Part shown: positions 19,134 through 26,787 of the stretch, piece after piece
How positions within the stretch are numbered: position 1 is the stretch's first letter
Layout: each line of letters opens with the position of its first letter
Assembly (NCBI RefSeq): GCF_016834455.1
Contig: NZ_CP069213.1
Coordinates: 1,426,501-1,490,500 of the forward strand
Source: Shewanella litorisediminis
GTDB taxonomy: Bacteria; Pseudomonadota; Gammaproteobacteria; Enterobacterales; Shewanellaceae
Direction: 5' to 3'
DNA length: 64,000 nucleotides
Translations under genes and position numbers: made by a program
Notes under the pieces: generated by a model
Seen by the model: only the letters and a program-made list of their open reading frames with translations
Told to the model about the DNA's origin: nothing
Database searches by the model: none

Positions 19134-20567
19134 TCAGGCTTCTTCAGCCAGCTCCACGGATTTACCTTTGATTTTAATCACCAGCAGCGTAGCAACTGCA
19201 AAGGCGACCAGTACACCCACCACGGTAGAGATGGTCATCGGCAAGCCCGCACCCAGGGTGGCAGAGTTCAGCAGGAAGGTCACCACCACTGAGGTCATGA
19301 ACATGGCCGGAATGGTACAAATCCAGTGCAGCTTGTTGTGGCGCAGCAGGTAGGCAGAAGCCGTCCACAGCATCAGCACGGCGGTGGCTTGGTTAGCCAC
19401 GCCAAAGTAACGCCAGATGACACCGAAATCCACCTGAGTCAGGATAGCGCCGATTACAAACAGCGGGATGGCCAGCATCAAACGCTTCGGCAGCTGGGTT
19501 TGTGGCATGTTGAAGAATTCAGCCAGGATAAGGCGTGCAGAGCGGAACGCTGTGTCACCCGAGGTGATGGGCAGAATAATCACCCCAAGCACCGCCATGA
19601 AGCCACCCACAGCTCCCAACAGACCGGTAGAGGCTTCATACACCACGTTGGCAGGGTTACCGGCCATACCGGTTGCCAGACCTTCAACGCCACCGAAGAA
19701 CGACAGGGCAATGGCACACCAGATAAGGGCGATGATGCCTTCACCAATCATGGCACCGTAAAACACAAAGCGGCCATTGGTTTCGTTTTCCATGCAGCGT
19801 GCCATCAGGGGAGACTGAGTGGCGTGGAAGCCGGAGACGGCGCCGCAGGCGATGGTGATAAAGAGGGCCGGCCACAGTGGCATGTCATTGGGGTTGAGGT
19901 TGGTCAAGAAGTCAGAGGCTTCAAAACCGGGCAGCAGGCTGTGCTCGGAAGAGACGATGAGAGCCACGGTCAGACCCACAGACATAAACAGCAGCAAGGC
20001 GCCGAAGAAGGGGTACAGACGGCCGATGATCTTGTCTACCGGTACAATGGTGGCAATCAGGTAGTACACGAAGATGATGCCAACAAACAGGCTGACGCTG
20101 AGGCCAGTCAGTTTACCGAGCAGGCCCGCCGGAGCAGAAATAAACACCACGCCCACGAGCAGCAGCAGTATGGTGGCAAAGACGTTCATAAAGTGTTTTG
20201 CACTCTTGCCCAGGTATTTACCGGCAAGGTTAGGCACGGACTGGCCGCCGTTTCTCACCGACAGCATGCCCGAGAAGTAGTCGTGCACCGCACCGGCAAA
20301 AATACAGCCAATCACAATCCACAGCATGGCGGCGGGGCCGTACAGGGCACCCAGGATCGGGCCGAAGATGGGGCCAACACCGGCGATGTTCAGCAGTTGG
20401 ATCAGGTAGACTTTACCTTTGGACATGGGCACATAGTCCACACCATCGGTTTGGGCAAATGCCGGGGTTTGCCGTTTGGCGTTAATTCCAAACACCTTCT
20501 CGACGAAGGCACCGTAGACAAAGTAGCCGACCAGAAGCAGGCCGACGCAGAGTAAAAACCAGGTCAT
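19134..20567 (-). CDS. CstA-family pyruvate/peptide transporter (short form)
   Basis: The 477-residue polytopic protein has the CstA signature regions: YVPMSKGKVYLIQLLNIAGVGPIFGPILGALYGP and AVHDYFSGMLSVRNGGQSVP. About 12 hydrophobic helices follow. E. coli CstA and BtsT are about 700 residues, so this is the short subtype lacking much of the C-terminal 5TM part. Members import pyruvate or peptides. Directly upstream lie a LytTR response regulator and LytS-type kinase, the arrangement of BtsSR with a CstA-family target. A direct repeat about 100 bases upstream may be the operator. GGGGAG precedes the start. Confidence 0.9.
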   Translation of the reverse strand: MTWFLLCVGLLLVGYFVYGAFVEKVFGINAKRQTPAFAQTDGVDYVPMSKGKVYLIQLLNIAGVGPIFGPILGALYGPAAMLWIVIGCIFAGAVHDYFSGMLSVRNGGQSVPNLAGKYLGKSAKHFMNVFATILLLLVGVVFISAPAGLLGKLTGLSVSLFVGIIFVYYLIATIVPVDKIIGRLYPFFGALLLFMSVGLTVALIVSSEHSLLPGFEASDFLTNLNPNDMPLWPALFITIACGAVSGFHATQSPLMARCMENETNGRFVFYGAMIGEGIIALIWCAIALSFFGGVEGLATGMAGNPANVVYEASTGLLGAVGGFMAVLGVIILPITSGDTAFRSARLILAEFFNMPQTQLPKRLMLAIPLFVIGAILTQVDFGVIWRYFGVANQATAVLMLWTASAYLLRHNKLHWICTIPAMFMTSVVVTFLLNSATLGAGLPMTISTVVGVLVAFAVATLLVIKIKGKSVELAEEA

Positions 20568-20658
20568 GTTGAGGATCTCCCCTTTTTTGAGTAATGCCAG
20601 TCTACGTAAGGGGATGTCCAGCGTCTCAGCCTTTTGGGTGAGTGGTCGATTTGGCTGG

Positions 20659-20688
20659 TTAAACGGTTGTTATCAGGCTTAAGCGGTT
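20659..20688 (-). promoter_or_regulatory. LytTR-type direct repeat upstream of the cstA-family gene
   Basis: Two near-identical 10-mers, TTAAACGGTT (20659-20668) and TTAAGCGGTT (20679-20688), repeat with a 20-bp period. On the minus strand they read ACCGCTTA and ACCGTTTA, close to the ACC(G/A)CT(C/T)A pair recognised by E. coli BtsR (YehT). Spacing is N12 rather than the N13 I recall for that site. They lie about 90 bases before the transporter start, overlapping the stop codon of the regulator gene. Confidence 0.5.
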
Positions 20689-21398
20689 TATTGGAAGCCG
20701 AAGTGGGATTTCAGCTCCTTCAGATAACGGCGCGATACGGGCACTCTGGCGCCGCTGCGGGTGACCACCTCCGCGCCGCCATCGAGCAGCACGATTTCGG
20801 CGATGGCCGCCGGGGCTATCAGATACTGACGATGGCAATAAATCAGCGGGGTCTTTTCTTCCAGCAGCTTAAGTGTCATTTGCGTGTGGGCCCTGCCATT
20901 GGCAGTCGATACGTGAATACCACCGACATCGCTGAACACAAATTCAACCTCCTCTATGGGGACTACCTTCAGGCGATTGCCGCTGAAACAGGGCAGGTGA
21001 GCTAGGCGCTCAGGCGCTAAAAAAGACACATCCCGGGGCCGCAGGTCCTTTCTGACTCTGCCCAATGTGCTTGCCAGCCGGGCTTCATCAATGGGTTTGA
21101 GCAGGTAATCAAAGGCGTGGTGTTCAAATGCCTTGATGGCATATTCATCGAAGGCGGTGACAAACACCACCCGTGGCATATTGTCTTTGTCGAGCATTGC
21201 CAAGAGTTCCATACCGCTTATGCGTGGCATCTGAATATCCAGAAACAACAGCGCCGGTTTATGCTGGTTTATCGCCTGTATGGCTTCGATGGCATTGCTG
21301 GCTTGCGCCACTATGTTCACATCGGGATGATGGGCCAGAAGCTCGGCAAGGGCTTCCCTGGCAAAGGGTTCATCATCTACCAGAATGCATGAGATCAT
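20688..21398 (-). CDS. btsR: LytTR-family response regulator (BtsR-like)
   Basis: A 236-residue two-domain regulator. The receiver domain has the acidic pocket VDDE and the phospho-acceptor in FLDIQMP (Asp54). The C-terminal LytTR DNA-binding domain follows (FLAPERLAHLPCFSGNRLKVVPIEEVEFV...SRRYLKELK). The start overlaps the kinase stop by four bases (ATGA). Together with the LytS-type kinase it matches BtsSR/YehUT, a pyruvate-responsive system that controls CstA-family transporters in E. coli; the neighbouring transporter supports the same role here. Confidence 0.88.
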   Translation of the reverse strand: MISCILVDDEPFAREALAELLAHHPDVNIVAQASNAIEAIQAINQHKPALLFLDIQMPRISGMELLAMLDKDNMPRVVFVTAFDEYAIKAFEHHAFDYLLKPIDEARLASTLGRVRKDLRPRDVSFLAPERLAHLPCFSGNRLKVVPIEEVEFVFSDVGGIHVSTANGRAHTQMTLKLLEEKTPLIYCHRQYLIAPAAIAEIVLLDGGAEVVTRSGARVPVSRRYLKELKSHFGFQ

Positions 21399-23104
21399 CT
21401 CGGCATATCTCCCGGATTGTCGGTTTCAATAAGCGTATCGGCGTTGATGGGCAGGCAAATACTGACCTTGGTGAGTGTATCTGGCTCACACACCACACTT
21501 ACGCCGTATTGTTCACCAAACTGGTTTTGAATGCGTTTATGCACCAGATTCATCCCCAGGCCTTCGCTGTTGGGATTGGGGCGGTATAACCCCGCATTGT
21601 CGGTGACTTCCAACACCAGCATGTCTTCGTGCTGCCTGCCGCTGACTTCAATTAATCCAGGCGACAACAGCTGTGACGTGCCGTGTTTTACCGCATTTTC
21701 GATAATCGGCTGCAGGGTAAAGGCGGGCAGCTTCTGGTGCATCAGTTCGGGTGGAATGGCGATATTTACACTGAGGCGATCGATAAAGCGGGCTTTTTCG
21801 ATGCCAAGATAGGCGTCGATATGCTCAAGCTCGTCAGCGAGCGTGACCATTTCCGGGCTGCGTTTCAGATTAATGCGCAAAAACTGAGACAGTTTTTGCA
21901 GCAGCCCCCGGGCCATATCCGGGTCGCGGCGAATGATGGCGCCTATGGTATTGAGGGCATTGAACAGGAAGTGGGGGTTTACCTGGGCCTGTAACAGTTT
22001 GAGTTCGGTTTGGGTGAGCAGGTTCTTTTGTTGTTCCACCCGACCATAGAGGATTTGGTTGGACAAGAGCTTGGCAATGCCTTCCCCGAGAGTACGGTTG
22101 ATGTTTAAAAACAGTTTGTTTTTAGGTTCGTAGAGCTTAATGGTGCCAATCACCTCTGTATCACTGCGAAGGGGGATAACCAGGCTTGAGCCCAAGCGGC
22201 ATTGGGATGAAATAGAGCAGGCATAGGGCGCTTCCACCCCATCGGCAAACATCACCTTATTGTCGCGGATGGCTTCGAGTGTAATCGCGGAGGCAATGGG
22301 TGTACCCGGTATATGGTGATCGGCGCCAATCCCAATAAAGGCCAGCAGTTTGTCACGGTCGGTAATGGCCACGGCTCCAACATTGGTTTCTTCGATAACG
22401 ATACGGGCAACCTGGGCACTGGTTTTTTCGTTGAATCCCTGGGACAGGAGTCCAACACTGCGTTCGGCTATCTTCAGTGCCTTGGTGGAAAAGGCGGAAG
22501 AAAGCTTATCGAACATGGTTTTCTGATCTTTAAGCATGCTCATAAAGAGTGCCGACCCCATGGAGTTTACCAGCAGCATGGGCGGCGCGATTTGCCTCAC
22601 CAGTGCCCAGGCTTCGTCATAGGGTTTGGCAACCAGCAAGATAATGAGCATCTGCATGACTTCGGCATAGAAGGTCACAAAGCCTGCCACCAGCGGGTGG
22701 AAAATCAGTTCTGTCTTGCCGGCGCGGCGCAGTGTCAGGCTGATAAGTCCCGCCGATAACCCTTCGAGGGTTGTCGAGAGTGCGCAGGCAACATCGGTAA
22801 AGCCCCCCATGCTATACCTGTGCAGGCCACCGGTGAGGCCGACGAAGAATCCGGTAACAGGTCCGCCCAGGAGGCCTCCGAGCACGGCACCCATGGCACG
22901 GGTGTTGGCAATGGCGCCGTGGGTTTGTTCGCCAAAATAGGTGGCCATGATGCAAAAGGCCGAAAAAATAAGATAGATGATGACCTTGTGCGGCAATCTG
23001 GGGGCGTTTTCGGTGAGCACCTTAAACAAAGGCGTTTTACTGGCGAGGTAGACAAACACCAAATAAAGACACATTTGCTGGGTCAGCAGCAGAATAAGCG
23101 ACAT
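21395..23104 (-). CDS. btsS: LytS-type sensor histidine kinase (BtsS-like)
   Basis: From ATG 23104, preceded by CAGGAG, the kinase is 569 residues. The N terminus has the 5TMR-LYT membrane sensor (about residues 1-200; FGEQTHGAIANTRAMGAVLGGLLGGPVTGFFVG). A GAF domain with VGAVAITDRDKLLAFIG follows. The HisKA_LytS box is QVNPHFLFNALNTIGAI and the C-terminal HATPase includes the N box PIIENAVKHG. It senses an extracellular ligand, pyruvate in the E. coli BtsS case, and phosphorylates the adjacent regulator. An upstream in-frame extension to 23368 has no export or coding character and is rejected. Confidence 0.92.
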   Translation of the reverse strand: MSLILLLTQQMCLYLVFVYLASKTPLFKVLTENAPRLPHKVIIYLIFSAFCIMATYFGEQTHGAIANTRAMGAVLGGLLGGPVTGFFVGLTGGLHRYSMGGFTDVACALSTTLEGLSAGLISLTLRRAGKTELIFHPLVAGFVTFYAEVMQMLIILLVAKPYDEAWALVRQIAPPMLLVNSMGSALFMSMLKDQKTMFDKLSSAFSTKALKIAERSVGLLSQGFNEKTSAQVARIVIEETNVGAVAITDRDKLLAFIGIGADHHIPGTPIASAITLEAIRDNKVMFADGVEAPYACSISSQCRLGSSLVIPLRSDTEVIGTIKLYEPKNKLFLNINRTLGEGIAKLLSNQILYGRVEQQKNLLTQTELKLLQAQVNPHFLFNALNTIGAIIRRDPDMARGLLQKLSQFLRINLKRSPEMVTLADELEHIDAYLGIEKARFIDRLSVNIAIPPELMHQKLPAFTLQPIIENAVKHGTSQLLSPGLIEVSGRQHEDMLVLEVTDNAGLYRPNPNSEGLGMNLVHKRIQNQFGEQYGVSVVCEPDTLTKVSICLPINADTLIETDNPGDMPR

Positions 23105-23232
23105 TGAGACTCCTGTGAGGCCTGTAATACCTGAACTTTGCGCTGGCGCAGGGAAACGCTGGAGACAACGGGTTATAAGATGCCAATGATTTGCCTTATA
23201 TCCCACATGTACCTGAAACAGCGGAGTTCCCA

Positions 23233-23475
23233 ATGACCCAATCAGTTCACGGCCATCAAGTGATGGCTTTGATGTTAGCCCACGGTAAACCCCTGACTCA
23301 AGATGCACTTGTTGCCTTGATTGCTCAAACCTTTGGTGATGACGCCAGGTTTCATACCTGCAGTGCACAGGGGTTAACGTCGGAGGAATTAGTCACATTG
23401 CTCAAGCGGAAGGGGAAATTCATAGATACAGCACAGGGCCTGGTGACAGAACAAGCCCTGATTTGTGAGCACTAG
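23233..23475 (+). CDS. yecH: YecH-family metal-binding protein (DUF2492)
   Basis: An 80-residue protein matching E. coli YecH throughout: HGHQVMALML, FGDDARFHTCSAQGLTSEELVTLLKRKGKFI and a C-terminal ICEH. The conserved His/Cys residues (HGH, FHTC, CEH) are the presumed metal ligands. The physiological metal and role are not known. ATG 23233 has GGAG upstream. The gene is convergent with the ribbon-helix-helix gene and the two stop codons overlap by four bases in a CTAG palindrome, leaving no room for a terminator. Confidence 0.88.
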   Translation: MTQSVHGHQVMALMLAHGKPLTQDALVALIAQTFGDDARFHTCSAQGLTSEELVTLLKRKGKFIDTAQGLVTEQALICEH

Positions 23476-23819
23476 TTATCTTCTTCACCGCGGCTGAGTA
23501 TGTGGTCTTGCTCACCCGCACTCTTGTCGTGGAATTCTTTAATAAGGATACGAAGCAACTTGGATTTGGCGATGCCTGATTGCTTAGCCAACTCATCGAG
23601 TTGCTTAATCGCTTTGGTGGTCAGGCTGAAGGTGGCGTGTCGGTAGACCTTGGCAGTGGATTTATCCAGCCCCAACTTAACACGTGCGGCTTTATGCTCC
23701 TCGTCGAGAAGGGTAGGCCGTCCGTGTGCATAGTTGTTGGCATCATCGATGAAATCTTCCACCGAAATTTTACCGCGGTCCTGTTTGGGCTTTTTACGCT
23801 TTAAGTCAGTTAAGCTCAT
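23472..23819 (-). CDS. Ribbon-helix-helix-like partner of ParA ATPase
   Basis: A 115-residue basic protein. The C-terminal part, YRHATFSLTTKAIKQLDELAKQSGIAKSKLLRILIKEF, has the beta strand-helix-helix pattern of ribbon-helix-helix DNA-binding proteins. The N-terminal half is charged and probably disordered (KRKKPKQDRGKISVEDF). The ATG at 23819 lies inside the end of the parA gene (14-base overlap), so the pair is translationally coupled, like plasmid parA/RHH centromere-binding partners. Whether it is a CopG/ParG-like adaptor is inference. I do not recognise a named family. Confidence 0.7.
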   Translation of the reverse strand: MSLTDLKRKKPKQDRGKISVEDFIDDANNYAHGRPTLLDEEHKAARVKLGLDKSTAKVYRHATFSLTTKAIKQLDELAKQSGIAKSKLLRILIKEFHDKSAGEQDHILSRGEEDN

Positions 23820-24474
23820 AGGAATTTTCTGGTGGTATGGCCAAGAGTTCATCGGCAATGGCGCGAATTTCTTCGGCGGCTTTGCCATCGGGCTCGATTT
23901 CGATGACCGAGGATCCTTTTTCCTCACTGTCATCATAGATGTTGCGGCTGAAGGTGACAGAATCCAGCACCCGCAATCCAAAGGATGTGACAACTTCCTT
24001 GGCTTCAATAATGCGTTTGGCCTGGGTTGGCAAAGCAGGACACTGGGTCAGTACCACTGTGGCAACCATCTTGGGGTTCACCATTTTACAGGTGCTGAGC
24101 ATATCTTCCATGTGCGGCAGCGTCTTGAGATCGCGCCGTTTTGGCCTCAGCGGCACAACCACATAGGTTGCCACCGACATGGCGGCACGCATGGCGAGGT
24201 TATCCTGACCACCACAGTCGACAATCACGTAGTCGAAACGCTCATTCAGACTCAAGAGATCGTTACGGATTTTGCCGTACAACTGGATGCAATTTATCTG
24301 CGGCAGACTGGGATCGTTATTACGGGCCTGGATCCAATCAGAGGTTGTTCGCTGGGGGTCACAGTCCACCATGAGCACGTTGGCATCGAATTTTTGGGTG
24401 ATATGCACTGCAATATTCTGCGCCAGGCAACTCTTGCCACTGCCGCCTTTTTCACCACCAACCAGCAAAATCAT
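23806..24474 (-). CDS. ParA/MinD-family ATPase
   Basis: A 222-residue deviant Walker ATPase. It has the GGEKGGSGKS loop (residues 6-15), the switch I-like VDCDPQRTTSDW and the Walker B strand VIVDCGGQDN. That size and motif set match small chromosomal or plasmid ParA proteins that partition DNA or position protein complexes on the nucleoid. It lacks the N-terminal HTH of type Ia ParA. Its coupled RHH partner downstream and a PilZ gene 75 bases upstream form the local context. No parS-like repeat cluster is evident. The cargo is unknown. Confidence 0.85.
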   Translation of the reverse strand: MILLVGGEKGGSGKSCLAQNIAVHITQKFDANVLMVDCDPQRTTSDWIQARNNDPSLPQINCIQLYGKIRNDLLSLNERFDYVIVDCGGQDNLAMRAAMSVATYVVVPLRPKRRDLKTLPHMEDMLSTCKMVNPKMVATVVLTQCPALPTQAKRIIEAKEVVTSFGLRVLDSVTFSRNIYDDSEEKGSSVIEIEPDGKAAEEIRAIADELLAIPPENSYELN

Positions 24475-24549
24475 AATGGACGCTCCGTAAAAGCCAATCT
24501 TTTCACATCAGTATAGAACAGTGTGTCAGAAGCGATAGAAAAGCATCGC

Positions 24550-24852
24550 TTAAATCAATTGCATAGCAATATGATAACTCTGTGCTTTGCTCTCTTTGCA
24601 GCGGCAAATCTGCCCCTGAACGCTATTCTGTTTATCTGTACCGTAATTGAAGGTCACTTCAACCAGCTCACCCAACGCAAAAGGCTGACGATACTCAAAT
24701 AACAGGCCTCGTCTTGACAGGTCAATACAGATGCCATCATCGGTTCGCTCAATACCGTCTTTGTCTACCCAGCTCAGCAGCACCCGTTCGGCTTCCAAAT
24801 CTACCCTGAGTGATCTGCGTCTTTCTTCGTAATCTTTTGGATTGTCATCCAT
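24550..24852 (-). CDS. PilZ domain c-di-GMP-binding protein
   Basis: This roughly 100-residue protein is a single PilZ domain. Both c-di-GMP motifs are intact: RRRSLR (RxxxR type) near the N terminus and DLSRRG (DxSxxG) in the middle. ATG 24852 has GAGGAG upstream; a GTG seven codons earlier would consume that ribosome binding site. Such stand-alone PilZ proteins act as adaptors that pass c-di-GMP levels to motility or surface-attachment machinery. It precedes parA on the same strand and could be cotranscribed with it. The partner is unknown. Confidence 0.88.
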   Translation of the reverse strand: MDDNPKDYEERRRSLRVDLEAERVLLSWVDKDGIERTDDGICIDLSRRGLLFEYRQPFALGELVEVTFNYGTDKQNSVQGQICRCKESKAQSYHIAMQLI

Positions 24853-24942
24853 CACGGCCTTCTCCTCTGGCACATTACAAGCGCTTAAAAATCAGCATAA
24901 TTCCTTTTACTTAAGAATACCAATGCTCCATGAATGTGAATG

Positions 24943-24968
24943 AAAAAAAGCCGGCAATTGACCGGCTT
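24943..24968 (-). terminator. Intrinsic terminator of psiE
   Basis: On the minus strand an AAGCCGG/CCGGCTT stem (24948-24968) is followed by seven T residues, just after the psiE stop codon. Confidence 0.85.
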
Positions 24969-24984
24969 AAAGGAAGATACAGGT

Positions 24985-25389
24985 TCAGTTGTCGTATTCC
25001 TGATTCTTGGGGTAAGGCATTTTCAGCTGCCCCCAGCGGATGACTATCACGGTTGCTGCCAGTACCACAGTGGAGAGGGAGATCGCCAAAATCCGCCAGT
25101 CATCCATGCTCTTCATATCGAGGATGAGGTAACGCGCCAGCGCGACTATGGCGATATAAAGTGGCATACGTACTGGCAATTTGCCTGATTCGGCGTAGTT
25201 GGCCACCATGGCCAGCACTTCCAGATAAATGAACAACAGCAGCAAGTCTGCCAATTGTACTTTCCCCATTTCGAGGATGTGTGCGATTTCCTGCCCAATG
25301 GCCGCAACCGTGGCGACAGCTATGATAATCAGCACCAGATTTTCGGTGAATTTCAAAAGCTTTGAACCATATTGGCGGTACAGATTCAT
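24985..25389 (-). CDS. psiE: Phosphate-starvation-inducible membrane protein PsiE
   Basis: A 134-residue inner-membrane protein with four hydrophobic helices. PsiE signatures include VQLADLLLLFIYLEVLAMV, LPVRMPLYIAIVALARYLILDMK and DDWRILAISLSTVVLA. E. coli PsiE (136 aa) is induced by phosphate starvation and regulated by PhoB and cAMP-CRP, but its function is unknown. Start ATG 25389 has GGGAG at proper distance. It lies 100 bases after nnrS on the same strand; a hairpin (25438-25460) lacking a T-run separates them, so cotranscription is unclear. Confidence 0.92.
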   Translation of the reverse strand: MNLYRQYGSKLLKFTENLVLIIIAVATVAAIGQEIAHILEMGKVQLADLLLLFIYLEVLAMVANYAESGKLPVRMPLYIAIVALARYLILDMKSMDDWRILAISLSTVVLAATVIVIRWGQLKMPYPKNQEYDN

Positions 25390-25488
25390 CTCTATCTCCC
25401 TAGCATTGTTTAGCAAGATAGTAACAGCCTTTGGCCATCACGGTGCGTCAGACACCGTGATTGGCTTCACAATTGAGAAAGGATGGGC

Positions 25489-26658
25489 TTAACCCGGGCG
25501 TCCATCAGCTCTGGGGGCGGTCAGCATAGGGCCGTATTTGACGATAAAAATACCAAATGCCAATCCCCAGGCGAGAGCTGAGGCGACCAGCAGCGGCAGA
25601 TAGGCCATTGGAAGGAGCCCGGCCATCACCCTGAGTACAACCGCGAGCAGGACCATCACAAAACCAATCACCATGGCCTTGGGTGGTTCGAGTAACCTGC
25701 CGGTATGGCCTAAAGAGACACGTGCCATCATGGCTAAAATCATTCCTCCCATGCCACCGGCGGCCAGTGCATGAAATCCGGCGGAAAAGGGCAGGCCAAG
25801 GGCTATGATGCCAAGCCCCACTGGAATACACAGGTAACTGAGATGCAGTGACCACAGCAGTGGTACTGAAAAGGTGTGGCGCCAGCCCCAGCGATGCCAG
25901 CGAATTAAAATGATGATGGCTGCAACTGCGGCGGTGGGTCGCTGGAGCGCTGTTAGATCCAATACCAGGGCTGCAATCAGCATTAATAGCGAGACGAAGG
26001 TACCGGCATCGAGGTACCAAAGGTTGGCCTTACGCTGATAGCTGCTGGCACGCTCAGTGAAAAAGGGGATAACCCTGCCACCAAGGAGCGCCACTATCAT
26101 GATCACCACCAGAGCCGCACCTTGAAGCGCCTTTTGCGCCAACAGGGGATTGCCTTCGGTGAGCGCCAGATAGGAAAGGGCATTGAGACAGGCCATTAAC
26201 AGCATCATGGGTACAAACACCAGATTACGCCACTGTCTGACCTTGGCAACACTGTGGCCCAATGCAATGGCAACGGCAGGCAAAAAGGCAAGATCCAATG
26301 CCATCACCAGCTCAAGCGGCAGCGCTGTGATGGGCAGTGTGAGCCTGGGTGCAAGCCACAACAACACCAAAGCCAACAACTTATTTCCGCTGAGTCCGGG
26401 CACACCGGTCCAATTTTGGACTGCGGTCAATAAAAAGCCGGCAATAATCGCAGTTGCAAAGCCAAAGAGCATTTCATGGCCGTGCCACCAATAAGCACCG
26501 CCATGGGGCTGAAAGGCGATAACCCCCGATAGTGCCAACACCCAGAGGACAACGCCCAGGATGCTGAGTGTGGCACCGAACAAAAAGAAGGGGCGAAAGC
26601 CCAGTCTGAGCAGTGGTGGGGTGGATTCGGTCTTACGGGGATCATGAATATTGAGCAT
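25489..26658 (-). CDS. nnrS: NnrS family heme/copper membrane protein
   Basis: A 389-residue protein with about 12 hydrophobic helices. The N-terminal LLRLGFRPFFLFGA and the WWHGHEMLFGFATAIIAGFLLTAVQNWTG motif, holding conserved histidines, define the NnrS family. NnrS protects cells against nitric oxide and nitrosative stress, lowering formation of dinitrosyl-iron complexes. The last helices hold the LGHTGR motif. The promoter carries an NsrR-type operator exactly between -35 and -10, plus an IscR-like site over the start point. No FNR box is apparent. Confidence 0.93.
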   Translation of the reverse strand: MLNIHDPRKTESTPPLLRLGFRPFFLFGATLSILGVVLWVLALSGVIAFQPHGGAYWWHGHEMLFGFATAIIAGFLLTAVQNWTGVPGLSGNKLLALVLLWLAPRLTLPITALPLELVMALDLAFLPAVAIALGHSVAKVRQWRNLVFVPMMLLMACLNALSYLALTEGNPLLAQKALQGAALVVIMIVALLGGRVIPFFTERASSYQRKANLWYLDAGTFVSLLMLIAALVLDLTALQRPTAAVAAIIILIRWHRWGWRHTFSVPLLWSLHLSYLCIPVGLGIIALGLPFSAGFHALAAGGMGGMILAMMARVSLGHTGRLLEPPKAMVIGFVMVLLAVVLRVMAGLLPMAYLPLLVASALAWGLAFGIFIVKYGPMLTAPRADGRPG

Positions 26659-26667
26659 GGTGCACCT

Positions 26668-26692
26668 AAACCTGAGTAAATTTGTTGGTTAT
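26668..26692 (-). promoter_or_regulatory. IscR type 1-like site overlapping nnrS start region
   Basis: This 25-bp element matches about 20 of 25 positions of the IscR type 1 consensus (ATASYYGACTRWW... form) on either strand. It is very similar to the upstream IscR element before iscR: both share TGAGTAAATT-N-GTTGGTT. It overlaps the predicted nnrS transcription start. Binding by IscR is inferred from similarity only. Confidence 0.4.
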
Positions 26693-26720
26693 TATAAGAT
26701 GCTTAAAATATGCATGTAAA
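26691..26720 (-). promoter_or_regulatory. nnrS promoter with embedded NsrR operator
   Basis: On the minus strand TTTACA (-35; 26715-26720) and TATAAT (-10; 26691-26696) are separated by 18 bp. Filling that spacer, 26696-26718 matches 17 of 22 positions of the NsrR palindrome AAGATGC...GCATCTT (observed AAGATGC and TGCATGT arms). NsrR is an NO-sensitive [Fe-S] repressor, and nnrS is a common member of its regulon. Confidence 0.75.
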
Positions 26721-26735
26721 TTGACGTGGCGCACA

Positions 26736-26761
26736 AAAACAAAAACCGCCGTGAGGCGGTT
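26736..26761 (-). terminator. Intrinsic terminator of suhB
   Basis: On the minus strand an AACCGCC/GGCGGTT stem with a four-base loop is followed by TTTGTTTTT, 27 bases after the suhB stop. Confidence 0.82.
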
Positions 26762-26787
26762 CTTGTTTTGGCAAGCTTTTCTGAATC

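Noticed and set aside
19326-20555. Plus-strand open frame of about 409 codons opposite the cstA-family gene
   Set aside because: His/Gln-rich translation with no domain; antisense to a strongly conserved transporter.
23105-23368. N-terminal extension of the LytS-type kinase
   Set aside because: The extra 88 residues lack membrane or family features, while ATG 23104 has a strong CAGGAG and begins the membrane domain.
23734-24516. Plus-strand open frame of about 260 codons opposite parA
   Set aside because: Antisense to the ParA motifs; composition is not protein-like.
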